The translations under genes were made by a program, and so were the position numbers. From Candidatus Melainabacteria bacterium (GTDB taxonomy: Bacteria; Cyanobacteriota; Vampirovibrionia; LMEP-6097): a DNA stretch of 64,000 bases. The stretch is from contig DUDT01000012.1 in assembly GCA_005110385.1 (NCBI GenBank), positions 20,600-84,599 on the forward strand. The letters are read 5' to 3'. Below, in pieces: positions 44,819-52,241 of this stretch (positions within the stretch are counted from its first letter, which is position 1; every line of letters begins with the position of its first letter). The notes beneath the pieces are model-generated. The model saw only the letters and a program-made list of their open reading frames with translations, was not told the origin of the DNA and ran no database searches.

Positions 44819-45055
44819 ATGTCATGGAGAATTGATAGTCTTTATTATAATCTTAGGGAGCAAGGTAATAATGCTATGCTTGCTGCCGCACAGCAAGGGC
44901 AAGTTGAAGAGGTTGCTAAGCTTACTAAAGATCAGTATGTTATTCAAGCGGTAAGTAACGCCTATACGAATCAGGTTGATGTTCCTTTTTATAAAAGTTT
45001 TATTAGTGGCTCAGATGTGCAGATTTATAATTCTATGATGAGGGTTAAGGCGTAG
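44819..45055 (+). CDS. Small helical protein, 78 residues
   Basis: Not recognised. MSWRIDSLYYNLREQGNNAML followed by AAAQQGQVEEVAKLTKDQ; helical, Gln/Asn-rich, same length as the preceding protein but not obviously homologous. It starts 16 nt after the previous stop with an AGGTGAGGATG-type SD, so they are co-expressed. Confidence 0.58.
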   Translation: MSWRIDSLYYNLREQGNNAMLAAAQQGQVEEVAKLTKDQYVIQAVSNAYTNQVDVPFYKSFISGSDVQIYNSMMRVKA

Positions 45056-45061
45056 GTTAAT

Positions 45062-45358
45062 ATGGGGCTTGGGATAACAGATATTTCAAAAAATACACCT
45101 GGCTTGGGATATTTTATTCAGGCTAGAGTGGATGAACAGGCAGAGCAAGCCGCATACCAAGCTATTCAAAGTGGTGAAAGTGACCAATTCACACGGATCT
45201 TGCCACAAGTAACTTTATTTAATGCACTTGCAGAGAAGATTAGTCTTAATCGTGCAGAGTGGACTCGTTCTATTGCATCTTCTTACTCTTCAGGGACTGA
45301 TCCTAAAACTGGATTACCAATTCCAACTGAAAACAATTTAGCTAAATCTAGGAGATAA
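45062..45358 (+). CDS. Small protein, 98 residues, unknown
   Basis: Not recognised. Helical middle (ARVDEQAEQAAYQAIQSGES, FNALAEKISLNRAEW) and a flexible end (SSGTDPKTGLPIPTENN). Starts 6 nt after the previous stop. No signal peptide or cysteines. Confidence 0.57.
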   Translation: MGLGITDISKNTPGLGYFIQARVDEQAEQAAYQAIQSGESDQFTRILPQVTLFNALAEKISLNRAEWTRSIASSYSSGTDPKTGLPIPTENNLAKSRR

Positions 45359-45394
45359 TGATTCCTTAATGTTCAGGAGATAGAATCGTTTATT

Positions 45395-45805
45395 ATGGCA
45401 AATAGTAATAACCTTTTGAATAACCTTTTATCTGCTTTCCCCCAGTTGGGTGCTAATCAGCCAGTTAATAATACTGTTCCAGCTGCGAATGGTAGTCCAG
45501 TAATTAACAATAATAATGTGGTGGCAACGTATAAAGATTTTTTCACTTCTACTTCTAGTGCTTCTATGTGGGGAATTGACCGAGGGACGAATCTTGAGCT
45601 TCTTGGAACAGAGGCTATGGAAAAGATTTATTATAATGCTTTACAAAATGGCGGTGAATTAACTCCACAAAATTATTTTGATCTTGCAAAGCACCAAAAA
45701 TTGATGGCTTGGGCAACTCAATTGAAAAACACGGATGCGGCTAACAGAGAATGGGTAATATCTGGTTTGGGTAATGATGGTATGGCTTCAGGACCTTCTG
45801 CATAG
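45395..45805 (+). CDS. Small protein, 136 residues, unknown
   Basis: Not recognised. An Asn-rich N-terminus (MANSNNLLNNLLSAFPQLG, VNNTVPAANGSPVINNNN) is followed by a helical domain containing ASMWGIDRGTNLELLGTEAMEKIYYNAL and a Gly/Ser end. An SD GGAGA lies upstream of ATG 45395. The following gene of this row is broken. Confidence 0.57.
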   Translation: MANSNNLLNNLLSAFPQLGANQPVNNTVPAANGSPVINNNNVVATYKDFFTSTSSASMWGIDRGTNLELLGTEAMEKIYYNALQNGGELTPQNYFDLAKHQKLMAWATQLKNTDAANREWVISGLGNDGMASGPSA

Positions 45806-45850
45806 ATCGGATTTCACACCTTGAAGAATTTTTCAAAGAGTTTACGTTAA

Positions 45851-46174
45851 GCTTATCAATAATCTCTCTATGCTATTAATCAGCAAGAAAATCGTTCAAA
45901 TCAGGCTCATGAAGCAAGAGTCAAGTTAATTGAAAGTTTGAATCTGGATGGACTTATCTTATTGGATAAGCAGACGAAAGCTGAAAATATTCCAATGACT
46001 GATGAGTAAAGACGATTTTTGCAGAATGGACTTAAAGCTTCGAAGGAATCAGCTGCTCACGCAAGGGAAAGTGTAGGTGCAAATCCTGAGAAATTAGCAG
46101 CCATTGATATGATGGAGAAGAGAGTTAATACCATATATGGCGTTGCCATTAATCAATCGGTACAAAAACCTTAA
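45851..46174 (+). pseudogene. Broken gene of the small-protein row (two in-frame stops)
   Basis: One frame runs from 45851 to the TAA at 46172-46174, interrupted by TAA at 45860 and 46007. The pieces read AINQQENRSNQAHEARVKLI, DKQTKAENIPMTDE and RRFLQNGLKASKESAAHARE, helical and Gln/Ala/Glu-rich like the four small proteins upstream. Base composition and frame continuity suggest a recently inactivated gene. No initiation codon with SD is present, so the 5-prime end is also lost. The remainder of the 45806-46325 gap holds a degraded palindromic element. Confidence 0.7.
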
Positions 46175-46190
46175 CTTAGTATCTTAACTA

Positions 46191-46266
46191 GAGGTTGATG
46201 CACAACTCCATTTTCAGCGTTTTTGTGGTTCTATACCCTTCATGAGTGGTATTTTGCATTGATCTC
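46191..46266 (-). repeat. Degraded palindromic element upstream of surE
   Basis: GCACAACTCCATTTTCAGCG followed by TTTTTGTGGTTC is a drifted minus-orientation core. GAGGTTGATGCA (46191-46202) and TGCATTGATCTC (46255-46266) form imperfect arms. Confidence 0.55.
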
Positions 46267-46325
46267 GGGACTGGCATAAATTAAGATATCTTTACCCCTC
46301 CTCAGGGTAAAATATAACCAGTAAC

Positions 46326-47117
46326 GTGAAAATTTTAATCGCAAATGATGACAGTATCTTCGCAGAAGGTATAAGAACACTAGCAACGGTGCTAGGAGAG
46401 GTTCATGAGGTTTATATCTGTGCTCCAGATAGAGAGCGTAGTGCCACTGGGCACTCCATGAGCTTAAACCAGCCTTTAATGGTAAGCCCGCTCACTAAGC
46501 GTATTCCATGGATTCAGAATATTCAAGATGGCGTTATTACCACTGGCACTCCGGCGGATTGCGTGAAAATCGCTCTAAAACAGGTTTTTAAAGATATTAA
46601 GTTTGATTTAGTGGTTTCTGGGATTAATCACGGTCCTAATATTGGCATAGACGTACTTTACTCTGGAACTGTCTCAGCAGCGATGGAAGCTATGTTAATG
46701 GGCTATCCCGCTATCGCTACTAGCCTTTACAGCTACAGCTCTAAGAAGTTCGAGCCAGCGGCTAAGTGGGTAAGAGCCTTTTTAGAAGGCAGGGAAGATT
46801 TTAAAATTCTGCCAGAGAGAACTTTTTTGAATATTAATTTTCCACCCGGTCCTAGCGAGGATTATAAAGGGGTGGAAGTAACTGTTCTTGGGAACCGTGC
46901 TTATAAAGAGAACTTCGAAGAAAGAGTAGATCCCCGTGGTAGAAGTTACTATTGGCTAGCTGGAGATCCAGTCGAGGACAAGGAAGTACCAGGGACTGAT
47001 GGCTACGCTCTGCTTCAGAATAAGATTTCCATAACTCCAGTTAAGTTTGATATGACGAATTATAATTTTATTGAGGATTTGAAGGCACTGTTGCCGAACG
47101 AACAAGTTCAAGGCTGA
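46326..47117 (+). CDS. surE: 5-prime/3-prime nucleotidase SurE
   Basis: Survival protein that dephosphorylates nucleoside monophosphates. The metal cluster is KILIANDDSIFAEGI (Asp-Asp), Ser in RSATGHSMSL and Asn in VSGINHGPNIG; YSGTVSAAMEAMLMGYPAIATSL is also characteristic. The usual NDDGI reads NDDSI, a mild change. The start is GTG at 46326. The last nine to ten residues (ALLPNEQVQG) and the TGA stop are encoded by the arm and first bases of a full palindromic element, so the natural C-terminus has been rewritten by it. Confidence 0.94.
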   Translation: MKILIANDDSIFAEGIRTLATVLGEVHEVYICAPDRERSATGHSMSLNQPLMVSPLTKRIPWIQNIQDGVITTGTPADCVKIALKQVFKDIKFDLVVSGINHGPNIGIDVLYSGTVSAAMEAMLMGYPAIATSLYSYSSKKFEPAAKWVRAFLEGREDFKILPERTFLNINFPPGPSEDYKGVEVTVLGNRAYKENFEERVDPRGRSYYWLAGDPVEDKEVPGTDGYALLQNKISITPVKFDMTNYNFIEDLKALLPNEQVQG

Positions 47118-47206
47118 GGAGGACGAATGACCGCAGTGTACTGCGGGTACATGAGGATCATGAGGACGACGAAAACGCAGAAATTGGAGTTCGGCAACAG
47201 TGCCTT
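47082..47206 (+). repeat. Full palindromic interspersed element (copy C), overlapping the surE end
   Basis: Arms AAGGCACTGTTGCCGAAC (47082-47099) and GTTCGGCAACAGTGCCTT (47189-47206) are perfect complements over 18 nt. The apical hairpin is TGTAC-TGCGG-GTACA. The SD-ATG mini-ORF starts at 47127 and has 31 codons. It ends 12 nt before the stop of the convergent nucleotidyltransferase gene. Confidence 0.94.
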
Positions 47207-47218
47207 GAAAGGTTTGGT

Positions 47219-47506
47219 TTAGATTTCTACCGCATCTAACTTTACTAAATCTAAAAAATGATTATCCTGATCAGGATAATCAAAAACTAAGTCTATCTTA
47301 CGCTCACCTAATTTCGCGTAAATAGCGGAAAGAACCTTTGCTTTAGAGATAAAATTCGGTTTCTCACTAGTTTTAATGATTAAATCTATATCTCCACCTT
47401 TTTTATTTATATCAAGCCTAGAGCCGAAGAGAAAAAACCTTGCATCCTTGAAGACACTATGAACAGAATCTTTAATAACTTGAATTTCATATTCACTAAG
47501 TCTCAT
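47219..47506 (-). CDS. Minimal nucleotidyltransferase (MNT) domain protein
   Basis: From ATG 47506 the protein starts MRLSEYEIQVIKDSVHSVF and contains FLFGSRLDINKKGGDIDLII, the GS-x-DxD motif of minimal nucleotidyltransferases, and KIDLVFDYPDQ with the third acidic residue. About 95 residues. A HEPN partner, often encoded next to such genes, is not seen intact. The in-frame TTG 12 codons upstream is less likely as start. It resembles the truncated gene at the window start in type but not in sequence. Confidence 0.8.
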   Translation of the reverse strand: MRLSEYEIQVIKDSVHSVFKDARFFLFGSRLDINKKGGDIDLIIKTSEKPNFISKAKVLSAIYAKLGERKIDLVFDYPDQDNHFLDLVKLDAVEI

Positions 47507-47660
47507 GCTAGCTCCTAGCTTTAATAATAAACCCAAGTCCAACTAAAAATCCACCGATTATGGCTGATATCAAGCAGTTGGTGTCATAAGAGCTGAGGAA
47601 AATAAAATTATTATAGAATCGGCATAGTCTAAACCATAGTCTGGATTGGCACCTGAAAAC

Positions 47661-48095
47661 TTAAACCAATAAATCCAATTTATTCCCACTAGAAAATAGC
47701 ATAGCGATTAGCTTTCCAGAATTAGCGACCAGCCTATGACCTTTTTTTAGGATAAGTTCTATCCTCATAAAAGTAGGGTCTTCTTTAAATTCACTTTTAA
47801 AATCTTCGTAGTATCTGAGTAAGCTTGCACTAACCACATTGCGTGATCTTTTCATATTTCGCTGTGCGTTAGTTTTAATGTTGCGAAATTTTTTAGCGAA
47901 ACTTTCAGTTTGGCTGATATTTGAAGCTAGCTGATTAAACACCTTGCGAATCGCATTCTGGCTTCTTGCTGTAATCGAGGCGTTAGCTCCTTCCTCGCCA
48001 GCGTCTATGAGGTTAGCTTCACTTGCTATTTTTCCACCTAGGGATTTTATTAATCCTACGCCTTGTTGAAATCTAGACTCTAATGAAAATACCAT
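47661..48095 (-). CDS. Unknown helical protein, 144 residues
   Basis: Not recognised. ATG 48095 (MVFSLESRFQQG) is preferred over TTG 48134, which sits against the terminator of the preceding gene. Long helices with Asn/Ser/Lys/Arg (SITARSQNAIRKVFNQLASNIS, RNIKTNAQRNMKRSRNVVS) and a C-terminal part LILKKGHRLVANSGKLIAMLFSSGNK suggest a four-helix bundle. No signal or motif. 118 gene-poor nt separate it from the nucleotidyltransferase gene. Confidence 0.6.
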   Translation of the reverse strand: MVFSLESRFQQGVGLIKSLGGKIASEANLIDAGEEGANASITARSQNAIRKVFNQLASNISQTESFAKKFRNIKTNAQRNMKRSRNVVSASLLRYYEDFKSEFKEDPTFMRIELILKKGHRLVANSGKLIAMLFSSGNKLDLLV

Positions 48096-48153
48096 CGTAT
48101 AACTACAATGCTCAGCGAGAATTGTTTTTGACAATAAATATTTTTTTTAAAAC

Positions 48154-48184
48154 AAAAAGACCCCGAGAAATCGGGGTCTTTTTG
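48154..48184. terminator. Bidirectional intrinsic terminator
   Basis: AAAAAGACCCCGA, GAAA loop, TCGGGGTCTTTTT: a GC-rich 13-nt stem with A- and T-runs on both sides, located 31 nt after the stop of the 73-residue gene on the minus strand. Confidence 0.92.
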
Positions 48185-48214
48185 CATCAGGAAAATTTTT
48201 AAAATAAAATTCTT

Positions 48215-48436
48215 CTAAGTCATGGCTAGAGTGTCAGTTTCCCCTTCTGCTAAGGTTTTAACTACTCGTCCACCATTATTATTTGCAGGTTCCTCACTTA
48301 AAGATGCTACTAATTCACCAGCTTTACCTTGAAGGTTGTTAATTTCTCCTTGCATATCACCTTCTAGCTCTGGTCTAACTTCCCTGCCTGCTGCCATCGC
48401 AGTATCAAGCTTTGCTGTTCCGATTCCATCTACCAT
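48215..48436 (-). CDS. Small acidic protein, 73 residues, unknown
   Basis: Not recognised. MVDGIGTAKLDTAMAAGREV then a Glu-rich helical body (PELEGDMQGEINNLQGKAGELVASLSEE). TAAAGGAGATAAT SD lies just before the ATG. The strong terminator directly downstream and clear SD indicate a well-expressed monocistronic gene. Small acidic proteins like this can be chaperones or anti-sigma factors in flagellar loci, but no motif shows that. Confidence 0.65.
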   Translation of the reverse strand: MVDGIGTAKLDTAMAAGREVRPELEGDMQGEINNLQGKAGELVASLSEEPANNNGGRVVKTLAEGETDTLAMT

Positions 48437-48606
48437 TTATTATCTCCTTTAGAATGTTTAGAAAATTTTTAAAGACCTAATAAAACTAAAGTTCTATGGC
48501 AGTGGAATGTGCATCTTGCGCAATTCAATTTAAACTACGGTCTAATAAAAGATGAATATCATATGAATATTAAAAACTTGTTAAGAGAATATGGATATCA
48601 AAATAC

Positions 48607-49317
48607 CTAGGCGTCAGCCGTTATAGTATCATTCTGATATTTAATCAGATTCTCTATAACCTTGTTATTCGTTTGATTGCCGAAAGCGAGGTGCCACCAA
48701 GGCCTAGGGTCAGATTTCCACAGATGTGGACTTCTCTTAGGCTTAAAAGACTCCCTTAAAAAGAGTGGAGACTGTTCTGCCATCGGTGGTGGAGCCATCT
48801 TAACCTGTTTAGGTTTAGCTGTAATCCAGTTACTAAAAGGGTTAATTTTGGCGAAGGCTTCATCAGCCATTTCTGCGAGATTCTTTATAATCGAATCCAC
48901 GAAACCAAAAAAACGCTCTACCGCACTTTCTTCGAACTCATCTACGAAGCTAGTAGCAGTTGCAGTTTTTACTTTTTTCCCAGAGTTTGCGCTAGCTTGT
49001 TTTCGCCTGCGACGGTCATTATCAAAATAATTATTAGACTCCTTTTCTAGAAGTGTAGGATTCCAGCCTGTAAATTCATCAAGATTAGAATAATCCTGTT
49101 TTAAATCATCTAAATCTTGACTGGATTTATAAGCTCCAGATTTAGATGAAGCGACTTGGCTTGCAGCATAAGTCTCAGATAAGTTACCTATCTCTAATTC
49201 ATCTATCGAAAAATCTGAAATGGTATTAGAGCCATTTTTATTTATCTGCTTCTGCAAATTAGCAAAGGCAGCATCATCAAAATAAGGATTTCCTGTTTTA
49301 TAAGTAGGAGTTGACAT
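48607..49317 (-). CDS. Unknown protein, 236 residues
   Basis: Not recognised. MSTPTYKTGNPYFDDAAFANL has an NPYF near residue 10, loosely like the NP motif of the hydrolase island. Ser/Asp/Asn-rich region to about 120, then VDEFEESAVERFFGFVDSIIKNLAEMADEAF (amphipathic helix) and a basic, Trp-rich end SDPRPWWHLAFGNQ. No signal peptide. Confidence 0.6.
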   Translation of the reverse strand: MSTPTYKTGNPYFDDAAFANLQKQINKNGSNTISDFSIDELEIGNLSETYAASQVASSKSGAYKSSQDLDDLKQDYSNLDEFTGWNPTLLEKESNNYFDNDRRRRKQASANSGKKVKTATATSFVDEFEESAVERFFGFVDSIIKNLAEMADEAFAKINPFSNWITAKPKQVKMAPPPMAEQSPLFLRESFKPKRSPHLWKSDPRPWWHLAFGNQTNNKVIENLIKYQNDTITADA

Positions 49318-49427
49318 TATTTAGCTATTTGAGGTCTCTTAATGAAACCTTAACCTTACTAAAAATTTTATCAATGTCAATATATATTTGTCAACTATTT
49401 ATTAAACATTTCTTTATATATTTGCTG

Positions 49428-49847
49428 TTATTTAGATTTACTTGCTAATAGCCTATCTAATCCAGAAAGGCTACTAAGTTGAAAGCTAGTGAATTCTTCA
49501 AAAGTTTTAAAAGGCCCGCTGATTTCAGCGATTTCTATATCCAGTGAAGGGCCAACCACGTTGAAGCTACCTTTACCTTCAGAGAAATCCTCATCATCAA
49601 GATACTGCTGAGTGAGCGACTTTGCTTGAATAAACTTCGCATGGCTCACCTGCGGCATTTCTCTTTGTGACTCAAGCTCTTGAATCGTAGATTCAAGCAG
49701 TTCAATATTAGCGACATCACCCTCTGCTACTGCATTACGGTAATCATTTCTGAGTCCAGCTATTAATTTACTGACATCACTTGTCGGTGCGGAATTTTGG
49801 CCACCACTCCTCGATCCCACTTTATTCGTATTGTTATATTCCACCAT
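49428..49847 (-). CDS. Unknown protein, 139 residues
   Basis: Not recognised. Asn/Ser/Gly-rich start (MVEYNNTNKVGSRSGGQNSA) then a coiled-coil (LIAGLRNDYRNAVAEGDVANIELLESTIQELESQ) and an acidic half. No motif. It belongs to the minus-strand series between flgK and surE. Confidence 0.58.
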   Translation of the reverse strand: MVEYNNTNKVGSRSGGQNSAPTSDVSKLIAGLRNDYRNAVAEGDVANIELLESTIQELESQREMPQVSHAKFIQAKSLTQQYLDDEDFSEGKGSFNVVGPSLDIEIAEISGPFKTFEEFTSFQLSSLSGLDRLLASKSK

Positions 49848-49919
49848 GTTAGCTTTTATCCACCAAATGGTTAAGCTAACGTTAAAAAATCATTTTTTTT
49901 GCTTAGTTTATTAAATTAT

Positions 49920-49975
49920 TAACGACAACGCAGGGAACGACGAAAACGCAGAAAATGAAGTTGTGCTCGGTACTT
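49920..49975 (+). repeat. Partial palindromic element (tandem fragments)
   Basis: ACGACAACGCAGGGAACGAC followed by GAAAACGCAGAAAATGAAGT and TGTGCTCGGTAC: two nested core fragments ending in an arm (GTTGTGCTCGGT) that is complementary to the 5-prime arm of the full copy starting at 49981. Confidence 0.8.
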
Positions 49976-49980
49976 TGTGA

Positions 49981-50104
49981 TTGAGACCGATGCACAACGT
50001 ACAGTTTCAAGGCTGAGGAGAACGAATGACCGCAGTGTACTGTCAGTACATGAGGATCATGAGGACGACGAAAACGCAGAAAATGAAGTTGTGCTCGGTC
50101 TCAA
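49981..50104 (+). repeat. Full palindromic interspersed element (copy D)
   Basis: Arms TTGAGACCGATGCACAAC (49981-49998) and GTTGTGCTCGGTCTCAA (50088-50104) pair with one base bulge. Apical hairpin TGTAC-TGTCA-GTACA. The core reads GAGGAGAACGAATGACCGCA. The 3-prime arm contains the TGA stop (50101-50103 complement) of the 106-residue minus-strand gene. The mini-ORF from ATG 50026 runs 67 codons into that gene in antisense. Confidence 0.93.
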
Positions 50105-50421
50105 CCGCTGACTACGATAGTGCTTTGCGGAGTATTAGTATCCCCACCAATATCAATAAGCCCATCAGGGTGAAGCACGGTCATGTATTCATTGATATCA
50201 TCGATAATACCTTGAAGCTTCTTAACTGATTTATCAGCTTCTTCTAATACATTTGGATGATCTTTATTAGCTTCTTTAATTTCAAGAATGCTTTGTTGAG
50301 CTTTTTTTAGTTTTAGTAGATCTGTATCGAGTTCGTGTTTATAGATACGTATGCCTTTCTCTTTACGTAATCTTCTGATTATCGCTTTAAATTTTTTCTT
50401 TTCTTGCTCTGAGAATGCCAT
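50101..50421 (-). CDS. Unknown coiled-coil protein, 106 residues
   Basis: Not recognised. Lys/Arg-rich start (MAFSEQEKKKFKAIIRRLRKEK) then heptad-like helices (DLLKLKKAQQSILEIKEANKD, EADKSVKKLQGIIDDINEYM). The tail LIDIGGDTNTPQSTIVVSG is flexible and its stop codon lies in the arm of a palindromic element. A flagellar chaperone (FlgN-like) would fit by size and context, inference only. Confidence 0.6.
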   Translation of the reverse strand: MAFSEQEKKKFKAIIRRLRKEKGIRIYKHELDTDLLKLKKAQQSILEIKEANKDHPNVLEEADKSVKKLQGIIDDINEYMTVLHPDGLIDIGGDTNTPQSTIVVSG

Positions 50422-50523
50422 TTCTTATACCGTCTTAACTCCCATCTATTATAAATAAAACTCTATTTAAAAGTTTAAATATATAAGCTCATTGATCAGA
50501 TTATTTGATATTACCACTAAATT

Positions 50524-51183
50524 TCAGGCCTCAAGTTTTGAGCCGTTAGCATTAATAATATCTATATTCCCTCTAGCTTTCCACTCTACTAATTTTAAAG
50601 CTAATTGGTTTCGTTCTTCTCGTCTCTGTTTTATCGCTGCTTCGATGAGATCTATCTGCTCATCGATTTTCTGTATCTCAGCTTTTTTAAGATTAGGTTT
50701 ATCAAGCTGTTTAGTCAGATCATCAAGCTTATCTAAATCACTTAAATCTTGCCAGTTTAAAGTTTTAATTTTTCTTTGAATATCTCTGTCGAGTTTTTCA
50801 CGATTGCTAGCTATGTTATCAATATGTTGAATAAAATCACTGACTTGGATTTTTCCAATAGCTACTAACAAAAGAATCTCAGACTGGTTTTTACTAAAGC
50901 GAGGTATTACTTTTTTACAATCTTTTAAATAGTGTTCTAGATCGAATAATAGCTGTTTAATTTTGACTTGATTGTAATTTTTTAGATATTTTTCAAATAA
51001 TTCTAAATGATGATTCCAGTCATCTTTGCTGAGCAGATTCCAATAATTTACAAGAGGCTCTGGTGGATTTTCATTTTTTTTAGCATTGAAACTAAGGATC
51101 GCTATTTTAATTGCGGCCTTCGCCATAGTCTGATCTTTTAACGCTTTTTTCTGGGCTGGGCTTAATTCTTTTTCTTCAGGCAT
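50524..51183 (-). CDS. Unknown helical protein, 219 residues
   Basis: Not recognised. Starts MPEEKELSPAQKKALKDQTM, Lys-rich and helical throughout, with KIKQLLFDLEHYLKDCKKVIPRFSKNQSEILLLVAIGKIQVSDF and a C-terminal coil LDKPNLKKAEIQKIDEQIDLIEAAIKQRREE. It is 13 nt downstream of the 333-residue gene. Confidence 0.6.
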   Translation of the reverse strand: MPEEKELSPAQKKALKDQTMAKAAIKIAILSFNAKKNENPPEPLVNYWNLLSKDDWNHHLELFEKYLKNYNQVKIKQLLFDLEHYLKDCKKVIPRFSKNQSEILLLVAIGKIQVSDFIQHIDNIASNREKLDRDIQRKIKTLNWQDLSDLDKLDDLTKQLDKPNLKKAEIQKIDEQIDLIEAAIKQRREERNQLALKLVEWKARGNIDIINANGSKLEA

Positions 51184-51196
51184 TTAAATACTCTTC

Positions 51197-52198
51197 TTAA
51201 ACAGGCTCAAGTTCCCAAGGGGTCTCTATATTTAATAATTCCACAAGGAACTGATAAATATTTTCGCTGATGCTCATTCCTTTCTCTTTTTCTTTTTTTG
51301 CTGGAGGCTTCGCTTTTTCATTTTTCTTTAATTTCAGCTCTTTAATGTATTTTTGTCTTAGTGAGGCTATTGCATTTGCTTTAAATGGACTAAAATTAGC
51401 TTCGGAAAGTAATAGATCTTTCTCGGTTGTAGCTTTATTTATATTTTGACCGATTAAACCTTTAGCTACCCTAAAAGCTTCCTCTCCTTTGGCTTGTCCC
51501 TGTAGCGAAGCGATGTATCCTTTGGTATATCTGATCTGCGTGACATTTCTGCCTAAGCCTAAGCCTTGTATCGGTAATTTTTTACCTTGAGCATATAAAT
51601 TGTTTAAAGTTTTTTGCTGACTTTCTTCTTTCTTTTGAGCGATTAAGGCTTTTACTCTGCTGGTTTTTCCAGATTCAGGCTGCCCTGATTTATGAAAGGC
51701 TCTATATTTTTCTAGAGCTTGATCTGATTGACTAATATTTTTATTTAGATTCTGGTCAGTCGCTAAATCACTTGATATCGATGTGTGGGGATTTTCTTCT
51801 TCCTCTTCATTTTTTTGCGTTTCATCAAGATTTTGTTTTTGAGTTAGCTGGCGTACGCGAGGAATAAAGCTTGCGATTCTTTGCTGTTCTTGAGGATTTG
51901 CATCTATACGTATAGAGCTTTGTTGTGTTTTATTCTTTTGCTGTTCTGTGATTTGTTTTCTAAGATCTAGATTCCCAGCTATTTTTTCTTTAAAGAAATT
52001 TTCTTCGAGTTTTTTATCTGAAAATGAATCTGCCTGAGTTGTTTCAGCTCTTTCCTGAATATTTTGCTTTTCAACTACTTGCTTTTCTTGTCTAACATTT
52101 CTTTGTAGGAAAGACTTATCTGCACTTTGTGCATTATTGGCGTTTTGTTGAAATTGGCTAGCGAAATTACCACCAGCACCTAGTGAATTGCCCGACAT
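51197..52198 (-). CDS. Unknown Gln/Lys-rich protein next to flgK
   Basis: Not recognised. The first 215 residues are Gln/Asn/Ser/Lys/Glu-rich, probably disordered or coiled (NFASQFQQNANNAQSADKSFLQRN, EQQKNKTQQSSIRIDANPQEQQ); the last third is basic and ends NIYQFLVELLNIETPWELEPV. It is 43 nt downstream of flgK on the same strand. Location suggests a flagellar accessory or exported protein. Confidence 0.6.
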   Translation of the reverse strand: MSGNSLGAGGNFASQFQQNANNAQSADKSFLQRNVRQEKQVVEKQNIQERAETTQADSFSDKKLEENFFKEKIAGNLDLRKQITEQQKNKTQQSSIRIDANPQEQQRIASFIPRVRQLTQKQNLDETQKNEEEEENPHTSISSDLATDQNLNKNISQSDQALEKYRAFHKSGQPESGKTSRVKALIAQKKEESQQKTLNNLYAQGKKLPIQGLGLGRNVTQIRYTKGYIASLQGQAKGEEAFRVAKGLIGQNINKATTEKDLLLSEANFSPFKANAIASLRQKYIKELKLKKNEKAKPPAKKEKEKGMSISENIYQFLVELLNIETPWELEPV

Positions 52199-52241
52199 AC
52201 TGATTTCTTAAGGGGTTTTGGTTAAGTGATGGTTATGAATA

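Noticed and set aside
46326..46340. SurE NDDSI as an inactivating change
   Set aside because: The two metal-binding Asp residues are intact and the altered position is not a known ligand.
47543..47660. Possible tiny membrane ORF (FLVGLGFIIKARS) between the nucleotidyltransferase and the 144-residue gene
   Set aside because: No start codon with SD, and the hydrophobic string is split between two frames; could be a remnant but too short to call.
49920..50104. CRISPR-like array from repeated GACGACGAAAACGCAG strings
   Set aside because: Repeats are irregular in spacing, dispersed over the window and have no spacers of even length or cas genes.
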